From positions 1 to 64,000 of the forward strand of contig CAYZWU010000030.1 of assembly GCA_964482235.1 (NCBI GenBank): 64,000 bases of DNA. Direction: 5' to 3'. Source of the stretch: CAYZWU01 sp964482235. GTDB taxonomy: Bacteria; Planctomycetota; B15-G4; CAYZWU01. Of the stretch, positions 50,290-59,491 are shown piece by piece; within the stretch, counting starts at the first letter, position 1; each line of letters opens with the position of its first letter. Below the pieces are notes generated by a model that made no database searches, had not been told where the DNA came from, and saw only the letters and a list, made by a program, of their open reading frames with translations. The position numbers and the translations under genes are program-made.

Positions 50290-52038
50290 TCACTTCCCCT
50301 CGAGGGGCTGGATGGCTCCGGTGGGGCAGACCTGGCCGCAGACGTTGCACACGTCCCCGGCGCAGAGGATCGAGGTGATGTATGATTTCTCCTCCCCTTC
50401 CCCGCCGACCTTCGAGATGGCGGGACAGCCGGTCTTGCGGCACATGGCGCAGTTGATGCAGGTCTCCGCTTCCACGGTGCGGGGGTCCCTGCCGGCCTCG
50501 CGGTTGCGCAGGATGCAGGCGCCGCGCACGACGACGAGCGAGGAGACATCCTTCGACGTCTCCTCCTTGAGCGTCTCGAGAACGGCCTTCACGTCGTAGG
50601 CGTCCACCAGGGTGAAGCTCTCGATCCCCACGGCCTTGGCCAGCATCTCGTAGTCGACGGCAACGGTTTCCTGGCCGGAGAGGGTCTTCCCGCTGCCGGG
50701 ATGATCCTGATGTCCGGTCATGGCGGTGATCGAGTTGTCGAGCACGATCACCGTGGAGGTTCCCTTGTTGTAGGCGAGGTTGATCAGCCCGGTGATTCCC
50801 GTGTGGACGAAGGTGGAGTCGCCGATCACGGCCACGGTCTTGCGGCCCTCTTCGGGGTCGAGGGCTTTCTGCATGCCGTGGGCCGACGTGACGCTGGCAC
50901 CCATGCAGATGCAGCTGTCCATGCCGTTCAGGGGCGGCAGGGCGCCCAGCGTGTAGCAGCCGATGTCGCCCATGGCGTGAAGCCTCAGCTTGCGGATCGC
51001 CAAAAAAGCGCTGCGGTGGGGGCAGCCGGAGCAGAGGACAGGGGGGCGGCCCGGGACTTCGGCCGGGGTGAACTCGGTCCTGCTCTCGGTCAGGCTTTCC
51101 CGGACGATCCTCTGGTTCAGCTCGCCGCAGAGCGGAACCTTCGCCTTGCCGACAACGTCGATGCCGGCCAGCCGGGCGGCCTCCTCGATGAACGGCTCGC
51201 CCTCCTCGACCACGTAGACCGTGTCGACCTTGGCGGCGAAGGCCTTGACCTTCTCATCCGGGAAGGGATAGCACATGCCGAGCTTGAGGAAGGAGGCCCC
51301 GGGGAAGGCTTCGCGCGCATACTGGTATGAGATCCCTGAAGCGATGACGCCGATCTTCGTGTCGGCCATCTCTTCCTTGTTGAGATCGCTCGTCTCCGCG
51401 AGCTCCTTCAGCTTGCCGAGCCGCTCCTCAAGGTCCTTGTGGCGGACACGGGCGTTGGCCGGGATCAGGACGCGCTTGCGCATGTCCTTCTCGTAGCTTA
51501 CCTCCTTCGGCTGGACGGGATCGTTCGTTTCCACCGGTGTGAGAGCGTGGCAGAGGCGGGTGCTCATCCTGAAGAGGATCGGCGTCCCGTACTCCTCGGA
51601 GATCTCGAAGGCCCGGACCAGGAGGTCCTTCGATTCCTGCGAATCGGTGGGCTCGATCACGGGGAGCTTGGCGAACTTGGCGTAGAGCCGGTTGTCCTGC
51701 TCGTTCTGCGACGAGTGCATTCCCGGATCGTCGCAGCAGACGATGACCAGCCCGCCGTGGGCGCCGATGTACGAGGCGCTGAAGAGGGGATCGGCCGCCA
51801 CGTTGAGCCCCACGTGCTTCATCACCGCCATGCTTCTCTGGCCGGTGAAGGAGGCGCCGAGGGCGACCTCGACGGCCGCCTTCTCGTTGGGGCACCACTC
51901 GGAGTAAACCGTTTCGTACTTCACGAGATTTTCGAGAATCTCCGTGCTGGGTGTGCCGGGATAGGCGGCTGCAAGCTTGACCCCCGCCTCGAATGCACCC
52001 CTGGCAACGGCCTCGTTTCCTGATATGAGTTCTGCCAT
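50290..52038 (-). CDS. iorA: Indolepyruvate:ferredoxin oxidoreductase, alpha subunit
   Basis: 582 residues. N-terminal pyrimidine domain (GNEAVARGAFEAGVKLAAAY, YPGTPSTEILENL), thiamine-diphosphate domain (CSGCPHRSAFLAI, YTLGALPPLNGMDSCICMGA, AVIGDSTFVHTGITGLINLA) and a C-terminal 8Fe ferredoxin part with CINCAMCRKTGCP and CAGDVCNVCGQVCP. ATG 52038 has AAAGGTGA 7 nt upstream; a TTG two codons earlier is unlikely. Uses ferredoxin as acceptor, so the host probably ferments or respires amino acids without oxygen. Follows the Cys-rich mini-protein gene by 76 bp. Confidence 0.95.
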   Translation of the reverse strand: MAELISGNEAVARGAFEAGVKLAAAYPGTPSTEILENLVKYETVYSEWCPNEKAAVEVALGASFTGQRSMAVMKHVGLNVAADPLFSASYIGAHGGLVIVCCDDPGMHSSQNEQDNRLYAKFAKLPVIEPTDSQESKDLLVRAFEISEEYGTPILFRMSTRLCHALTPVETNDPVQPKEVSYEKDMRKRVLIPANARVRHKDLEERLGKLKELAETSDLNKEEMADTKIGVIASGISYQYAREAFPGASFLKLGMCYPFPDEKVKAFAAKVDTVYVVEEGEPFIEEAARLAGIDVVGKAKVPLCGELNQRIVRESLTESRTEFTPAEVPGRPPVLCSGCPHRSAFLAIRKLRLHAMGDIGCYTLGALPPLNGMDSCICMGASVTSAHGMQKALDPEEGRKTVAVIGDSTFVHTGITGLINLAYNKGTSTVIVLDNSITAMTGHQDHPGSGKTLSGQETVAVDYEMLAKAVGIESFTLVDAYDVKAVLETLKEETSKDVSSLVVVRGACILRNREAGRDPRTVEAETCINCAMCRKTGCPAISKVGGEGEEKSYITSILCAGDVCNVCGQVCPTGAIQPLEGK

Positions 52039-52114
52039 CGTCAATCACCTTTCGATGCTGCCGAAAAAGTTCGTCCCTTCGAGCCGCTCCGCATGGGCGG
52101 CCGGGAAGGGTTTT

Positions 52115-52306
52115 CTAGCGATGATATTTCATGAGATTTTTCCAGGACCGATCATACGTCTTCTCGCCCTCTTCTGTGAAGAAGCAAGCGGGAATCTCGC
52201 CGTTGTCCCTGTGGTTGCGGACACAGAGACAGCAGTTGCCGTGGTTCGGGCACGCAGTGTAGGTGCACCTGCAGTTCTTGATATTCTCGTTCTGCCTGCA
52301 TTCCAT
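52115..52306 (-). CDS. Cys-rich small protein, DUF6485-like
   Basis: 63 residues with nine cysteines: MECRQNENIKNCRCTYTACP at the start, then CCLCVRNHRDNGEIPACFF and EKTYDRSWKNLM. The pattern looks like the DUF6485 family of small anaerobe proteins, probably binding zinc or an Fe-S cluster; no activity is known to me. ATG 52306 has AGGAG 9 nt upstream, which overlaps the last bases of the PTS gene, so it is a real gene within the operon. Confidence 0.75.
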   Translation of the reverse strand: MECRQNENIKNCRCTYTACPNHGNCCLCVRNHRDNGEIPACFFTEEGEKTYDRSWKNLMKYHR

Positions 52307-52320
52307 GAAAAAATCTCCTG

Positions 52321-52824
52321 TCACGTCATCCCGCCGAGAAGGCGGATCACTGCTCCCGGTTCGCTGATCGCCATGAACCTGTCGAGGATGTCATCCTCCT
52401 GGAGAAGCTCACCCAGGTGGCGGTAGATTCTCAGATAGACCTTGTCGTCGTACGGCGGACCCACGATGGGAACGAAGACCTGGACGTCCAGGCCGTCGGC
52501 GGCGCCGAAGGGAATTCCCTCGCGCGACCGGAGAAAGCCGACCACCGTGCTCTTGGCCTGGAGCGTCCGGACGTGGGGGATCGCCACGGCATTGCCGATG
52601 GCGGTGCAGGCCCGCTTCTCCCGGTTCAGGAGATCGGTGTAGAGCTTGCTGCGATTGCCGACCCGGCCCGACTCGTAAAGGAGGTCGGAGATCCTGCCGA
52701 TCACGCTCTCACGGTAGTGGTTCACGATCCGCTTATCCAGAGCCGTTTCCTCCAGTTCGAGATCGCGCGGGATATCGAGCTCCAGGTCGATCAGGCTTTC
52801 ATTGATGTAGCGGGTCAAGCTCAT
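52321..52824 (-). CDS. PTS EIIA type-2 (nitrogen/fructose-like) domain protein
   Basis: 167 residues. The phosphorylatable histidine is His84 in AIGNAVAIPHVRT, and FGAADGLDVQVFVPIVGPP with HLGELLQEDDILDRF completes the fold. There is no EIIB or EIIC here, so a regulatory role (PtsN-like) fits better than sugar uptake. ATG 52824 overlaps the radical SAM stop by 4 bp (ATGA), which explains the weak ribosome site. Overlap with a B12-binding radical SAM gene and placement before iorAB are unusual for EIIA. Confidence 0.88.
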   Translation of the reverse strand: MSLTRYINESLIDLELDIPRDLELEETALDKRIVNHYRESVIGRISDLLYESGRVGNRSKLYTDLLNREKRACTAIGNAVAIPHVRTLQAKSTVVGFLRSREGIPFGAADGLDVQVFVPIVGPPYDDKVYLRIYRHLGELLQEDDILDRFMAISEPGAVIRLLGGMT

Positions 52825-54401
52825 GGTGTTTCCGTTCTGGTGGCCCCGCCCCACTGCTTCGCCGGTCCGGAAAAGCCCTGGTTCGCCTCCTCGAAATCGG
52901 AGCGGACCGCCATGACCTGCGTGTAACGGATCGAGTAGTGAAGCTTACCCTCGGTGCAGAACCTGTCGGAGAGGCGGCGGTCCTCCTCGAGGATCTTCCC
53001 GCTGTGGGCGGCCCAGGCCTCGGCGTCGAGCGCCTCCAGGTCGGCAGCGAGCCTGCCGTAGGTGCCCTCGAGCCCGAAGCCGGCGCGCCCGTTGACGTAC
53101 CAGTGGAAGCAGCGCCTCAGCTTCTCGATGAAGAGGGAGAGGCCGGGCTCGAAGCGAAGCACGCTTCCCTCGTAAAAGGTGTCCTTGCCCTCCATCAGCG
53201 ATCGGTCGACCAGGTTGTGCCTGTCGCAGATCTTCTTGATCTCCGTTCCCGGGAAGGGAAAGAAGACCGACCAGCGGAACCGTCCGGGACGGACGCGGGC
53301 CACGAGGTCGATGGTGGCTTCCAGGTCCTCCCTCTCCTCGAGCGGCAGCCCGATCATCAGGAACGCCGACGTGTGAAGCCCCGCCTCCTCGGCCATGGCG
53401 AAAGCGTCCACGATCTGCGCGTTCGACATGATCCTGTGGAGCACGTCCCTCCTGATCCGTTCCGACCCCGATTCGATCCCGAACTTCACGATCATGCAGC
53501 CCGCCTCCTTCAGGGCCTCTGCCATGTCCCGGGTGAAGCTTTGCACGTGGGCGTTCACCACGAAGGGGATTCCGAGTCCCAGCTCCCTGTAGCCGCGGCA
53601 GAAGTCGAGGACCGTCTTCTCGTCCAGGGTGAAGAGGTCATCGTCGAAGATGAACGTCCGGATCCCCGGATGCCGGGCAGCCAGGTCCCCGGCCTCGCCG
53701 AGGACGCGTTCGAGGGGGTACCGCCGCAGGTACGCGGCCGGCTTGACGCCCGCCTCGGTACGGTAGCGGTTGACGATCTCGTGGTTGAAGCAGTAGGAGC
53801 AGCGGAAGGGACATCCCCGCGAGGTGAGGAGCGACATCCAGCCGTTCATCCGGTCGAGCATGTGGTCGAGGTCGAAGATCTCGAAGTCCTTCGGCGGAAG
53901 CGACTCGAGAGACGGGAAGGGGCCCAGGGCGTTCCGCTTGTACTCCCCGTCGCGGAACGCCCAGATGCCCTGGACCGCCGTCACGTCGGCGTCCTCCTTC
54001 ATTGCAGCGACCAGGCGCGGCAGGGAGACGTCGCACTCGCCGATGGCAATGAAGTCGAAGATGCGGTCCGCGGCGATCCCTTCAGGGTCCATGGCCGCGT
54101 GCACCCCGCCGATGGCCAGGGGGAAGGAGTACTTCTTTTTGATCTCCCGGGCCAGGGTCAGGGCGTACTTGTACTGCTGCGACATGACGGAGAAGCAGAT
54201 CAGGTCGGGATCGAACCGACGGATCTCGGCGAGAAGCTCTTCCGTCGTGGGGAGGTCGTAGAGAGAGTTGTTCAGGTTGATCAGCCTCGTTTCCGCACCG
54301 ATATCCTTCAGCGCGCCCGAGAGGGCGGCGATGCCGTGGTTGAAGCCCTCCTGGCTGTTGATATTCGGATAGATGAACAGGATTCGAGCCTGGTATTTCA
54401 C
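52821..54401 (-). CDS. B12-binding-domain radical SAM protein
   Basis: 526 residues. An N-terminal cobalamin-binding-like Rossmann domain (about 5-140; ILFIYPNINSQEG, GIAALSGALKDIGAET, PDLICFSVMSQQY, GGVHAAMDPEGI) precedes the radical SAM core with cluster motif RGCPFRCSYCFN (near 200). FDDDLFTLDEKTVLDFCRGY, KFGIESGSERIRRDVL and FLMIGLPLEEREDLE are typical of the core. A C-terminal ~120-residue region is helical. Related proteins include methylases, cyclases and lipid or hopanoid modifiers; the substrate cannot be told. GTG start with a weak ribosome site. First gene of a five-gene run with EIIA, the mini-protein, iorA and iorB. Confidence 0.88.
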   Translation of the reverse strand: MKYQARILFIYPNINSQEGFNHGIAALSGALKDIGAETRLINLNNSLYDLPTTEELLAEIRRFDPDLICFSVMSQQYKYALTLAREIKKKYSFPLAIGGVHAAMDPEGIAADRIFDFIAIGECDVSLPRLVAAMKEDADVTAVQGIWAFRDGEYKRNALGPFPSLESLPPKDFEIFDLDHMLDRMNGWMSLLTSRGCPFRCSYCFNHEIVNRYRTEAGVKPAAYLRRYPLERVLGEAGDLAARHPGIRTFIFDDDLFTLDEKTVLDFCRGYRELGLGIPFVVNAHVQSFTRDMAEALKEAGCMIVKFGIESGSERIRRDVLHRIMSNAQIVDAFAMAEEAGLHTSAFLMIGLPLEEREDLEATIDLVARVRPGRFRWSVFFPFPGTEIKKICDRHNLVDRSLMEGKDTFYEGSVLRFEPGLSLFIEKLRRCFHWYVNGRAGFGLEGTYGRLAADLEALDAEAWAAHSGKILEEDRRLSDRFCTEGKLHYSIRYTQVMAVRSDFEEANQGFSGPAKQWGGATRTETP

Positions 54402-54548
54402 GAGATTAGATCCATCTTCCGTCGATGCGGTGCTGCCGCTGCTTCCTGCTCCCGGGTCCTTGCATCCGAAGCAGACGTTAAAAGTTGAGATATTACTATA
54501 AGAGGCAGGGTTTCATCCAGCCGGTATTGATAGATATTTGTGAAATAT

Positions 54549-54577
54549 TTGTTCGAAAAGGGGACTGCCCATAGAAT
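54549..54577 (+). promoter_or_regulatory. Candidate promoter of the HEAT/VWA gene
   Basis: TAGAAT (54572-54577, five of six) lies 17 bp after TTGTTC (54549-54554) and 33 bp before the ATG. Just upstream ATATTT/AAATAT (54534-54548) forms a short inverted repeat. Confidence 0.35.
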
Positions 54578-54610
54578 ACGATCTCCGAGAAATACGGATG
54601 GAGGCTTCTC

Positions 54611-57301
54611 ATGGCAATCTCTGCTTCCCGATCCCTGTTCCTGGTGATCCTGGCTGCTCTGGGCGCCGGGCTGATCGCTCAGGAGTCGGCCGCCCAGGAT
54701 TCCGGCCGCGACAAGATCGAGTGCTATACCTGCCGCGACACGGGTCTCGTTCCCTGCGAGGACCACAAGGCCTCCGCCGACTGGTGCCGCGACTTCCATT
54801 TCTACTGCTCCGAGTGCATGAAGGAGCAGGCCTGCTGCCGGGGCAGGGGTTACAGGCCCTGCGATTGCGTCGATCGTGACTGGGAGAACCTGGTTCTCGA
54901 TCCGGGATACGAGCTGTTCGATGGCGGGATCGAGGCCCGGCAGCCCCTGGTCGAATTCATGAAGGCCGATCCGATCTATCTGGTGACCGAGCACTTCTTC
55001 GTGATGAGCACGCTGGAGGGGATGAAGCTGTCGCCCAACCAGGTGGAGGAGATGTCCGCCGACCTGAATCCGATGAAGAAGAACTTCCCCTGGGTCTTCC
55101 GGAACCTGCTGAACATCTCGCCCCACGCCATGGCCCATCTCTACGCCCACAGGCTGGAGAAGATCTACGAGAAGTACTGCGAGGCCATCGGAGTGACAGT
55201 GGAGGAAGACCGGGGCATCCCCTACTCGGGGCGGCTCACCGAGGTCTTTCTCTGCGGCCAGGTCAAGGAGCAGAAGGCCTGGCAGGCGCGGCACGGCGGG
55301 GCATCGCTGACATCGGGGTCGTCGGGAAAGTTCGCCCTGTCGCCGCTCTCGAGCCCAGCCGGCGGGCGGCATCGCAAGTCGTACGGGCCGAACGTGAGCG
55401 GCGACACCAACTTTCACGACGGGGTGATCCACCTGACGTCGCGATGCCTGCTGGAGCGGTTCTTCTGCCGCCAGGGCGGCAAGTTCCCGCCCGGGTGGCT
55501 GAAGGTCGGCTTCCCGCACTGGATGGAGCAGCAGATCCTCAAGCAGTGCAGCTACTACCTGGTCAACATCGAGGTGAAGGGGCTGAGCGAGGAGTGGGTC
55601 GTGTCGGGCTGGGACCGCCGCGCCGTCTCCCTGGCCCGGCGCAGCAACACCGTGACCTTTCCCGTCCTGTCGAAGAAGGACTTTGCCGATCTGGGTTTCA
55701 GGGAGCATGTGCTGGCCTGGAGCTTCGTCGACTTTGTCCTGAGGAACCAGCCCAGGGAGAAGTTCCGGGATTACTGGGACAACCTCCGGAGCCGGATGCA
55801 TCCCAGGGACAGCCTGTTGACCGCCTATGACTGGTCCGAGCTCACGCTGGAGAACAACTGGCGGTGCGATCTCCTCATGCAGGCGAACGAGTTCGAGGAC
55901 CTGTCGCGGGCCGAGAGGTTCGTGGCCGAGTTCGATCGCGCGCTGCTCCACCCGGACCTGGAGACCCGTGCGTCGGCTTCCTACTTCCTCAAGTACAGCA
56001 ACACCCTTGCCGCAGCCGAGCGTATCCTTCAGGCCTTTCAGGAGAGCGAGGTTGTCGTGCGGGCATCGGCGCTGGCGGCGCTGAAGGAGTTCGAGAGCGA
56101 GGCGGCGCTCCGCTGGGTGGTGGAGAACGGGCTGACCCACGCCTCCGAGCGCGTGAGGCGCAACACGGCCATCGCGCTGGGAACGATGCCGGGATTGCTG
56201 GAGATCACGCTCCCGCTCCTGCTGAAGCTTCTCGAGGACGGCAAGGCGGCGGCCCGGGCCGGCGCCGTGCGCGCCCTGGGCGAGCTGCACCCTGACGAGG
56301 CCTTCCTGCCCGTGGCCGACATGGCGACGGACAAGAGCCCCGAGGTCAGGGTGGAGTGCGCCCTCGCGCTCTGGAACTTCCGGGAGGACGGGGCCCTGAC
56401 CCAGGTGCTGACACTGCTTCGCGACGAGGTGTGGGCCGTGCGTCTCGCCTCGATCCGGTCGCTTCATTACATCGAGGACAAGCGGATGATCCCCGCTCTC
56501 ATCGAGCGGCTGCGCGCCGAGACGGGGAGGCTGCGCGAGGATATCCTCGACCTCCTGGTGAAGAAGACACATCAGGACTACGGCCTCAAGCCGGACCGGT
56601 GGACCTGGTGGTGGAACACCTACGGCGGGGACTTCAAGTTCGGCGCCGGCAAGTCCAAGTCGCAGGAGCACAAGATACGGTACGCCATCCAGTACCACGA
56701 GGTGGAGACGTGCTCCAAGAAGTTCATCTTCCTCGTGGATACGTCGAGCAGCATGAACGAGATCGTGGCCGTGGAGAAGGTGGGCGGCAAGACCTACGGC
56801 AAGGGCGACCTCAACAAGAAGAAGATCAACGTGGCGCAGATCGAGCTGGTCCGTCTCCTGCGCGAGTTCGACAAGAACATCCTCTTCAACATCATCACCT
56901 TCAACGACGAAGTGGGGCAGTGGAAGAAGAACGTCGTGGCCGCATCGGGGGGGCAGAGGAAACAGGCCGAGAAGTATGTCTGGGACATCAAGCCGCCCGA
57001 CAAGGCGGCCACCAACATCTACGACGCCTTGATGATGGCCTTCGACATGGTGGACGCCGGCTTCGCCAAGCGGAAGTACGAATCCGTGGTGGACACGATG
57101 TTCCTCCTGTCCGACGGCCGTCCCACGGCGGGGGCCGTGACGGACGTTGACATGATCCTCCGGACGGTGAGGGAGCGTAACCGCGTGCACGGCATCAAGA
57201 TCCATACCTTTTCCCTGGGCGGCCGGAGCGGCGATCCCTATTTCCTCAAGAAGCTCGCGGAGATCACGGGGGGGCAGTACCAGGTAATCCGTGTAAGGTG
57301 A
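54611..57301 (+). CDS. Secreted Cys-rich/HEAT/VWA protein with a degenerate peptidase-like domain
   Basis: 896 residues. Signal peptide about 1-28. A zinc-ribbon-like Cys cluster follows (Cys38, 41, 49, 59, 66, 69, 75, 76, 84, 86). Residues about 125-310 resemble the peptidase domain of the 28.5-kb protein, but the site reads Arg278, Cys279, Glu282 and Val299 where that protein has His, Glu, His and Glu; PGWLKVGF keeps the frame of AWMNEGF. HEAT-type helical repeats cover about 455-665. A VWA domain (about 700-893) has a full MIDAS: DTSSSM from Asp710, a Thr in AATNIYDAL and Asp in LLSDGRPTAG. GGAGG lies 6 nt before the ATG. Probably an exported, metal-dependent binding protein. Confidence 0.82.
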   Translation: MAISASRSLFLVILAALGAGLIAQESAAQDSGRDKIECYTCRDTGLVPCEDHKASADWCRDFHFYCSECMKEQACCRGRGYRPCDCVDRDWENLVLDPGYELFDGGIEARQPLVEFMKADPIYLVTEHFFVMSTLEGMKLSPNQVEEMSADLNPMKKNFPWVFRNLLNISPHAMAHLYAHRLEKIYEKYCEAIGVTVEEDRGIPYSGRLTEVFLCGQVKEQKAWQARHGGASLTSGSSGKFALSPLSSPAGGRHRKSYGPNVSGDTNFHDGVIHLTSRCLLERFFCRQGGKFPPGWLKVGFPHWMEQQILKQCSYYLVNIEVKGLSEEWVVSGWDRRAVSLARRSNTVTFPVLSKKDFADLGFREHVLAWSFVDFVLRNQPREKFRDYWDNLRSRMHPRDSLLTAYDWSELTLENNWRCDLLMQANEFEDLSRAERFVAEFDRALLHPDLETRASASYFLKYSNTLAAAERILQAFQESEVVVRASALAALKEFESEAALRWVVENGLTHASERVRRNTAIALGTMPGLLEITLPLLLKLLEDGKAAARAGAVRALGELHPDEAFLPVADMATDKSPEVRVECALALWNFREDGALTQVLTLLRDEVWAVRLASIRSLHYIEDKRMIPALIERLRAETGRLREDILDLLVKKTHQDYGLKPDRWTWWWNTYGGDFKFGAGKSKSQEHKIRYAIQYHEVETCSKKFIFLVDTSSSMNEIVAVEKVGGKTYGKGDLNKKKINVAQIELVRLLREFDKNILFNIITFNDEVGQWKKNVVAASGGQRKQAEKYVWDIKPPDKAATNIYDALMMAFDMVDAGFAKRKYESVVDTMFLLSDGRPTAGAVTDVDMILRTVRERNRVHGIKIHTFSLGGRSGDPYFLKKLAEITGGQYQVIRVR

Positions 57302-57565
57302 TATTTCGGTCTCCTGCTTTTACTCCCGCTCCCCGTAACCTACTTTATACAAGCGGGTTCAGGATTGGGAGAGGGGGGCAAGAAACACTTTCTTCTGTCT
57401 GATCAATCCGTACTCATTCCAGAATAATCCCTTCTTTGCAATGTAAGAACAGGGGACAGCACCGCTCTATTCGCCCATTGATTTTTCATCCGGTTTTCAG
57501 GGCCTCTCTAACCCGAGCAAAAATGCTGTTGAGGTATTCCTGAGAACGGATCGAGGAGGTGAGAC
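57302..57565. other. 264-bp gap between two secreted-protein genes
   Basis: Contains a 6-bp inverted repeat (CCCGCT/AGCGGG, near 57326 and 57350) too widely spaced to call a terminator, and AT-rich stretches that may carry the next promoter. I found no gene and no confident promoter pair. Confidence 0.4.
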
Positions 57566-59173
57566 ATGTTGATGAAGCGCAGCCCTGTCCTCTTTCAGTA
57601 CCTTGCCTTGTTTCTTGCCATGGCGGCACCGGCGGCCCTGCCTGCCGGCTCCCTGGGAACGACTCACGTGGACAAGGAAACAGGCTTTTCTATCCGTGTA
57701 CCAAAGGACTGGAAATTCGTGGCATCGCCTGACAGCGAGCGTTACATCGTGGGCAAGTTCATCGGTGAAAGGGAGCTCTGGTCGCGCACATCCGGCAGGG
57801 CCAGATACGCCCACACGCCGGAGATGCGGATCATCGTCTTCTCTCCGGAGAACAGCGGGATCCGGGAAGAGAAGAGCAGCGGCACGCTTTTGGGAAAAGA
57901 GATCACCGTCGTGGCGCGGCAGAATCCCTATCGCGACTTCAAGGAATACACGAAGCGAAACAAGAAGGGGTTCTACTTCGGCGAGGAGAAGAAGGATCGG
58001 ATCCGCGGAATCGACTGCACATGGATCGAGGTCGTGATGGAGCAGAGAACGCCTCCGTCGAGGCAGCTGGCCTGCATCTTCCACCTCGATGACATGGATG
58101 TCGCCGTCTCCTTCGAGATCATGGACGAATGGTACTCCAAATACGAGAGGCTGTTTTGCTCCTCGTGCCGATCCTTCAAGAAGGTGAAGCGCACGGTGAA
58201 GAAGACGGATTCCGGCAGCTCGATCGACGAGAAGCCGAAGAGCCGCAAGGAGTTCGTCAAGTCCGTGGCCTCGAAGCTTCCCAAGGGCTGGGTCGTCAAG
58301 GAGACGAAGAACTACCTCGTGATCTCCCACACCGGCAAGAGGTTCACCCAGAAGATCGCCGCCTTTGCCGAAACGGTCCACAAGGCCATTGAGAAGGATT
58401 ACAGTGGCATGGCGTTCTGGTCTGTCCAGGACAGCGAAGGGAACGGAACCGGCGTGACAATGCCGATCATCCGGATCTGCGCCGACTACGCGGAAAGAAA
58501 TGCCTACGTGGACAACTCGCGCGGACACAGCGTCTTCAATGCCGACGCCAGCGAGATCGTGATCCATGACGGGATGAAGGAAGGCAGATCGATCGAGTAC
58601 ACCATGCAGCGCCTTGCCAGGGGGCTTCACGCCCGGTTCGTCGCGGAACGGTTCGGGCTGGCCATCCCTCACCCCTGGTACAACGCCGGCAAGCAGTACT
58701 ACTACTATGTCAGCTACAGCGGCGGGGGCTCCCGAGGCAAGTACAAGAAAGATCCGTGGGACGTCGAATTCCTCCGCGACGCGGTCCGCGGCGGCGACTG
58801 CCGTTCGTTCCGGACCCTGATCTGCCACGAGTCGACCGGCCTGAGCTACGAGGAGTCTATCAAGCTGGGTACCCTCTTCTGCTTCCTGCAGACCCGGAAG
58901 GGCATGAAGAAGCCGTGGAAGGGTGTGACCGGCTCCTACCTGGAAAACATCGAGGACGCCTACATCGAGTTCTCGGCAAGAGCCGGGGAAAACGTGGAGA
59001 ACTACTCGGAGGACGGCTCCTCGGGAAAGCAGAAGAAGGACAAGGGAAAGAAGAAGGGACTGACCGTCAGCATCGAGGAGATCAGGAAAGAGGCGGTCGA
59101 GAGGACATTCGCCAGCTGGACCGACGAGGACTGGAAGAGGCTCGAGGCGGCCTGGCAGGACTGGGCTCTATAA
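57566..59173 (+). CDS. Secreted protein with a peptidase-MA-like domain lacking zinc ligands
   Basis: 535 residues with a signal peptide (YLALFLAMAAPAALPAG). Residues about 30-215 form a beta-rich domain (GFSIRVPKDWKFV, like PsbP/DUF1795-type domains). Residues about 240-400 align with the peptidase domain of the 28.5-kb protein: LARGLHARFV stands for LAHEVSHHFV and WYNAG for WMNEG, so Arg352, Gly353, Ala356 and Ala374 replace the two His and two Glu of the active site. A C-terminal basic, coiled region follows. GGAGGTGA lies a few bases before the ATG. Ends in a good terminator. No function can be assigned beyond export. Confidence 0.75.
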   Translation: MLMKRSPVLFQYLALFLAMAAPAALPAGSLGTTHVDKETGFSIRVPKDWKFVASPDSERYIVGKFIGERELWSRTSGRARYAHTPEMRIIVFSPENSGIREEKSSGTLLGKEITVVARQNPYRDFKEYTKRNKKGFYFGEEKKDRIRGIDCTWIEVVMEQRTPPSRQLACIFHLDDMDVAVSFEIMDEWYSKYERLFCSSCRSFKKVKRTVKKTDSGSSIDEKPKSRKEFVKSVASKLPKGWVVKETKNYLVISHTGKRFTQKIAAFAETVHKAIEKDYSGMAFWSVQDSEGNGTGVTMPIIRICADYAERNAYVDNSRGHSVFNADASEIVIHDGMKEGRSIEYTMQRLARGLHARFVAERFGLAIPHPWYNAGKQYYYYVSYSGGGSRGKYKKDPWDVEFLRDAVRGGDCRSFRTLICHESTGLSYEESIKLGTLFCFLQTRKGMKKPWKGVTGSYLENIEDAYIEFSARAGENVENYSEDGSSGKQKKDKGKKKGLTVSIEEIRKEAVERTFASWTDEDWKRLEAAWQDWAL

Positions 59174-59186
59174 TCGAAGAAACCTC

Positions 59187-59264
59187 CCTGCCTCTTCCGG
59201 GCAGGTTTTCAGGATCCCCTTGGGGGGCTTCCCATCCACGTCCTCAGGGCGTGGATTTTTTTTT
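59187..59264 (+). terminator. Tandem hairpins ending in a T tract
   Basis: First hairpin: CCTGCC (59187-59192) with GGCAGG (59200-59205) followed by TTTT. Second: TCCACG (59235-59240) with CGTGGA (59250-59255) followed by nine T. Together a strong rho-independent terminator 14-90 bp after the stop of the secreted-protein gene. Confidence 0.8.
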
Positions 59265-59355
59265 GCTCCACTCTGACTTGTTCTGGGTTGGACGTGAATT
59301 TGGCCGGCACGAGGTCTTCCCATTCCAACTGATCGGCGATCCCCCGTATTCAGTA

Positions 59356-59383
59356 TTGAAAACCCGGACCACCGCACTATGCT
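59356..59383 (+). promoter_or_regulatory. Candidate promoter of the SPASM radical SAM gene
   Basis: TTGAAA (59356-59361, five of six) and TATGCT (59378-59383, four of six) with a 16-bp spacer, about 108 bp before the ATG and after the terminator of the preceding gene. The 59174-59491 gap otherwise holds no gene I can support. Confidence 0.35.
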
Positions 59384-59491
59384 TGATCTTGCCGCAAGCA
59401 GGAGAAATGAGGCGCCTGGAGCGGCGGCCATGGAAGTGATGGGCACCATCGTCTCGGCCGTCCGGAGATCGGGAAAGGGATATCGTCGATC

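Noticed and set aside
57448..57470. AGGGGACAGCACC, reminiscent of REP-type repeats
   Set aside because: Single short occurrence without a second arm or copy in the window.
59230..59264. Hairpin with T tract resembling an IS200/IS605 end
   Set aside because: No transposase or second end is near; its place just after a gene and the nine-T run fit an ordinary terminator.
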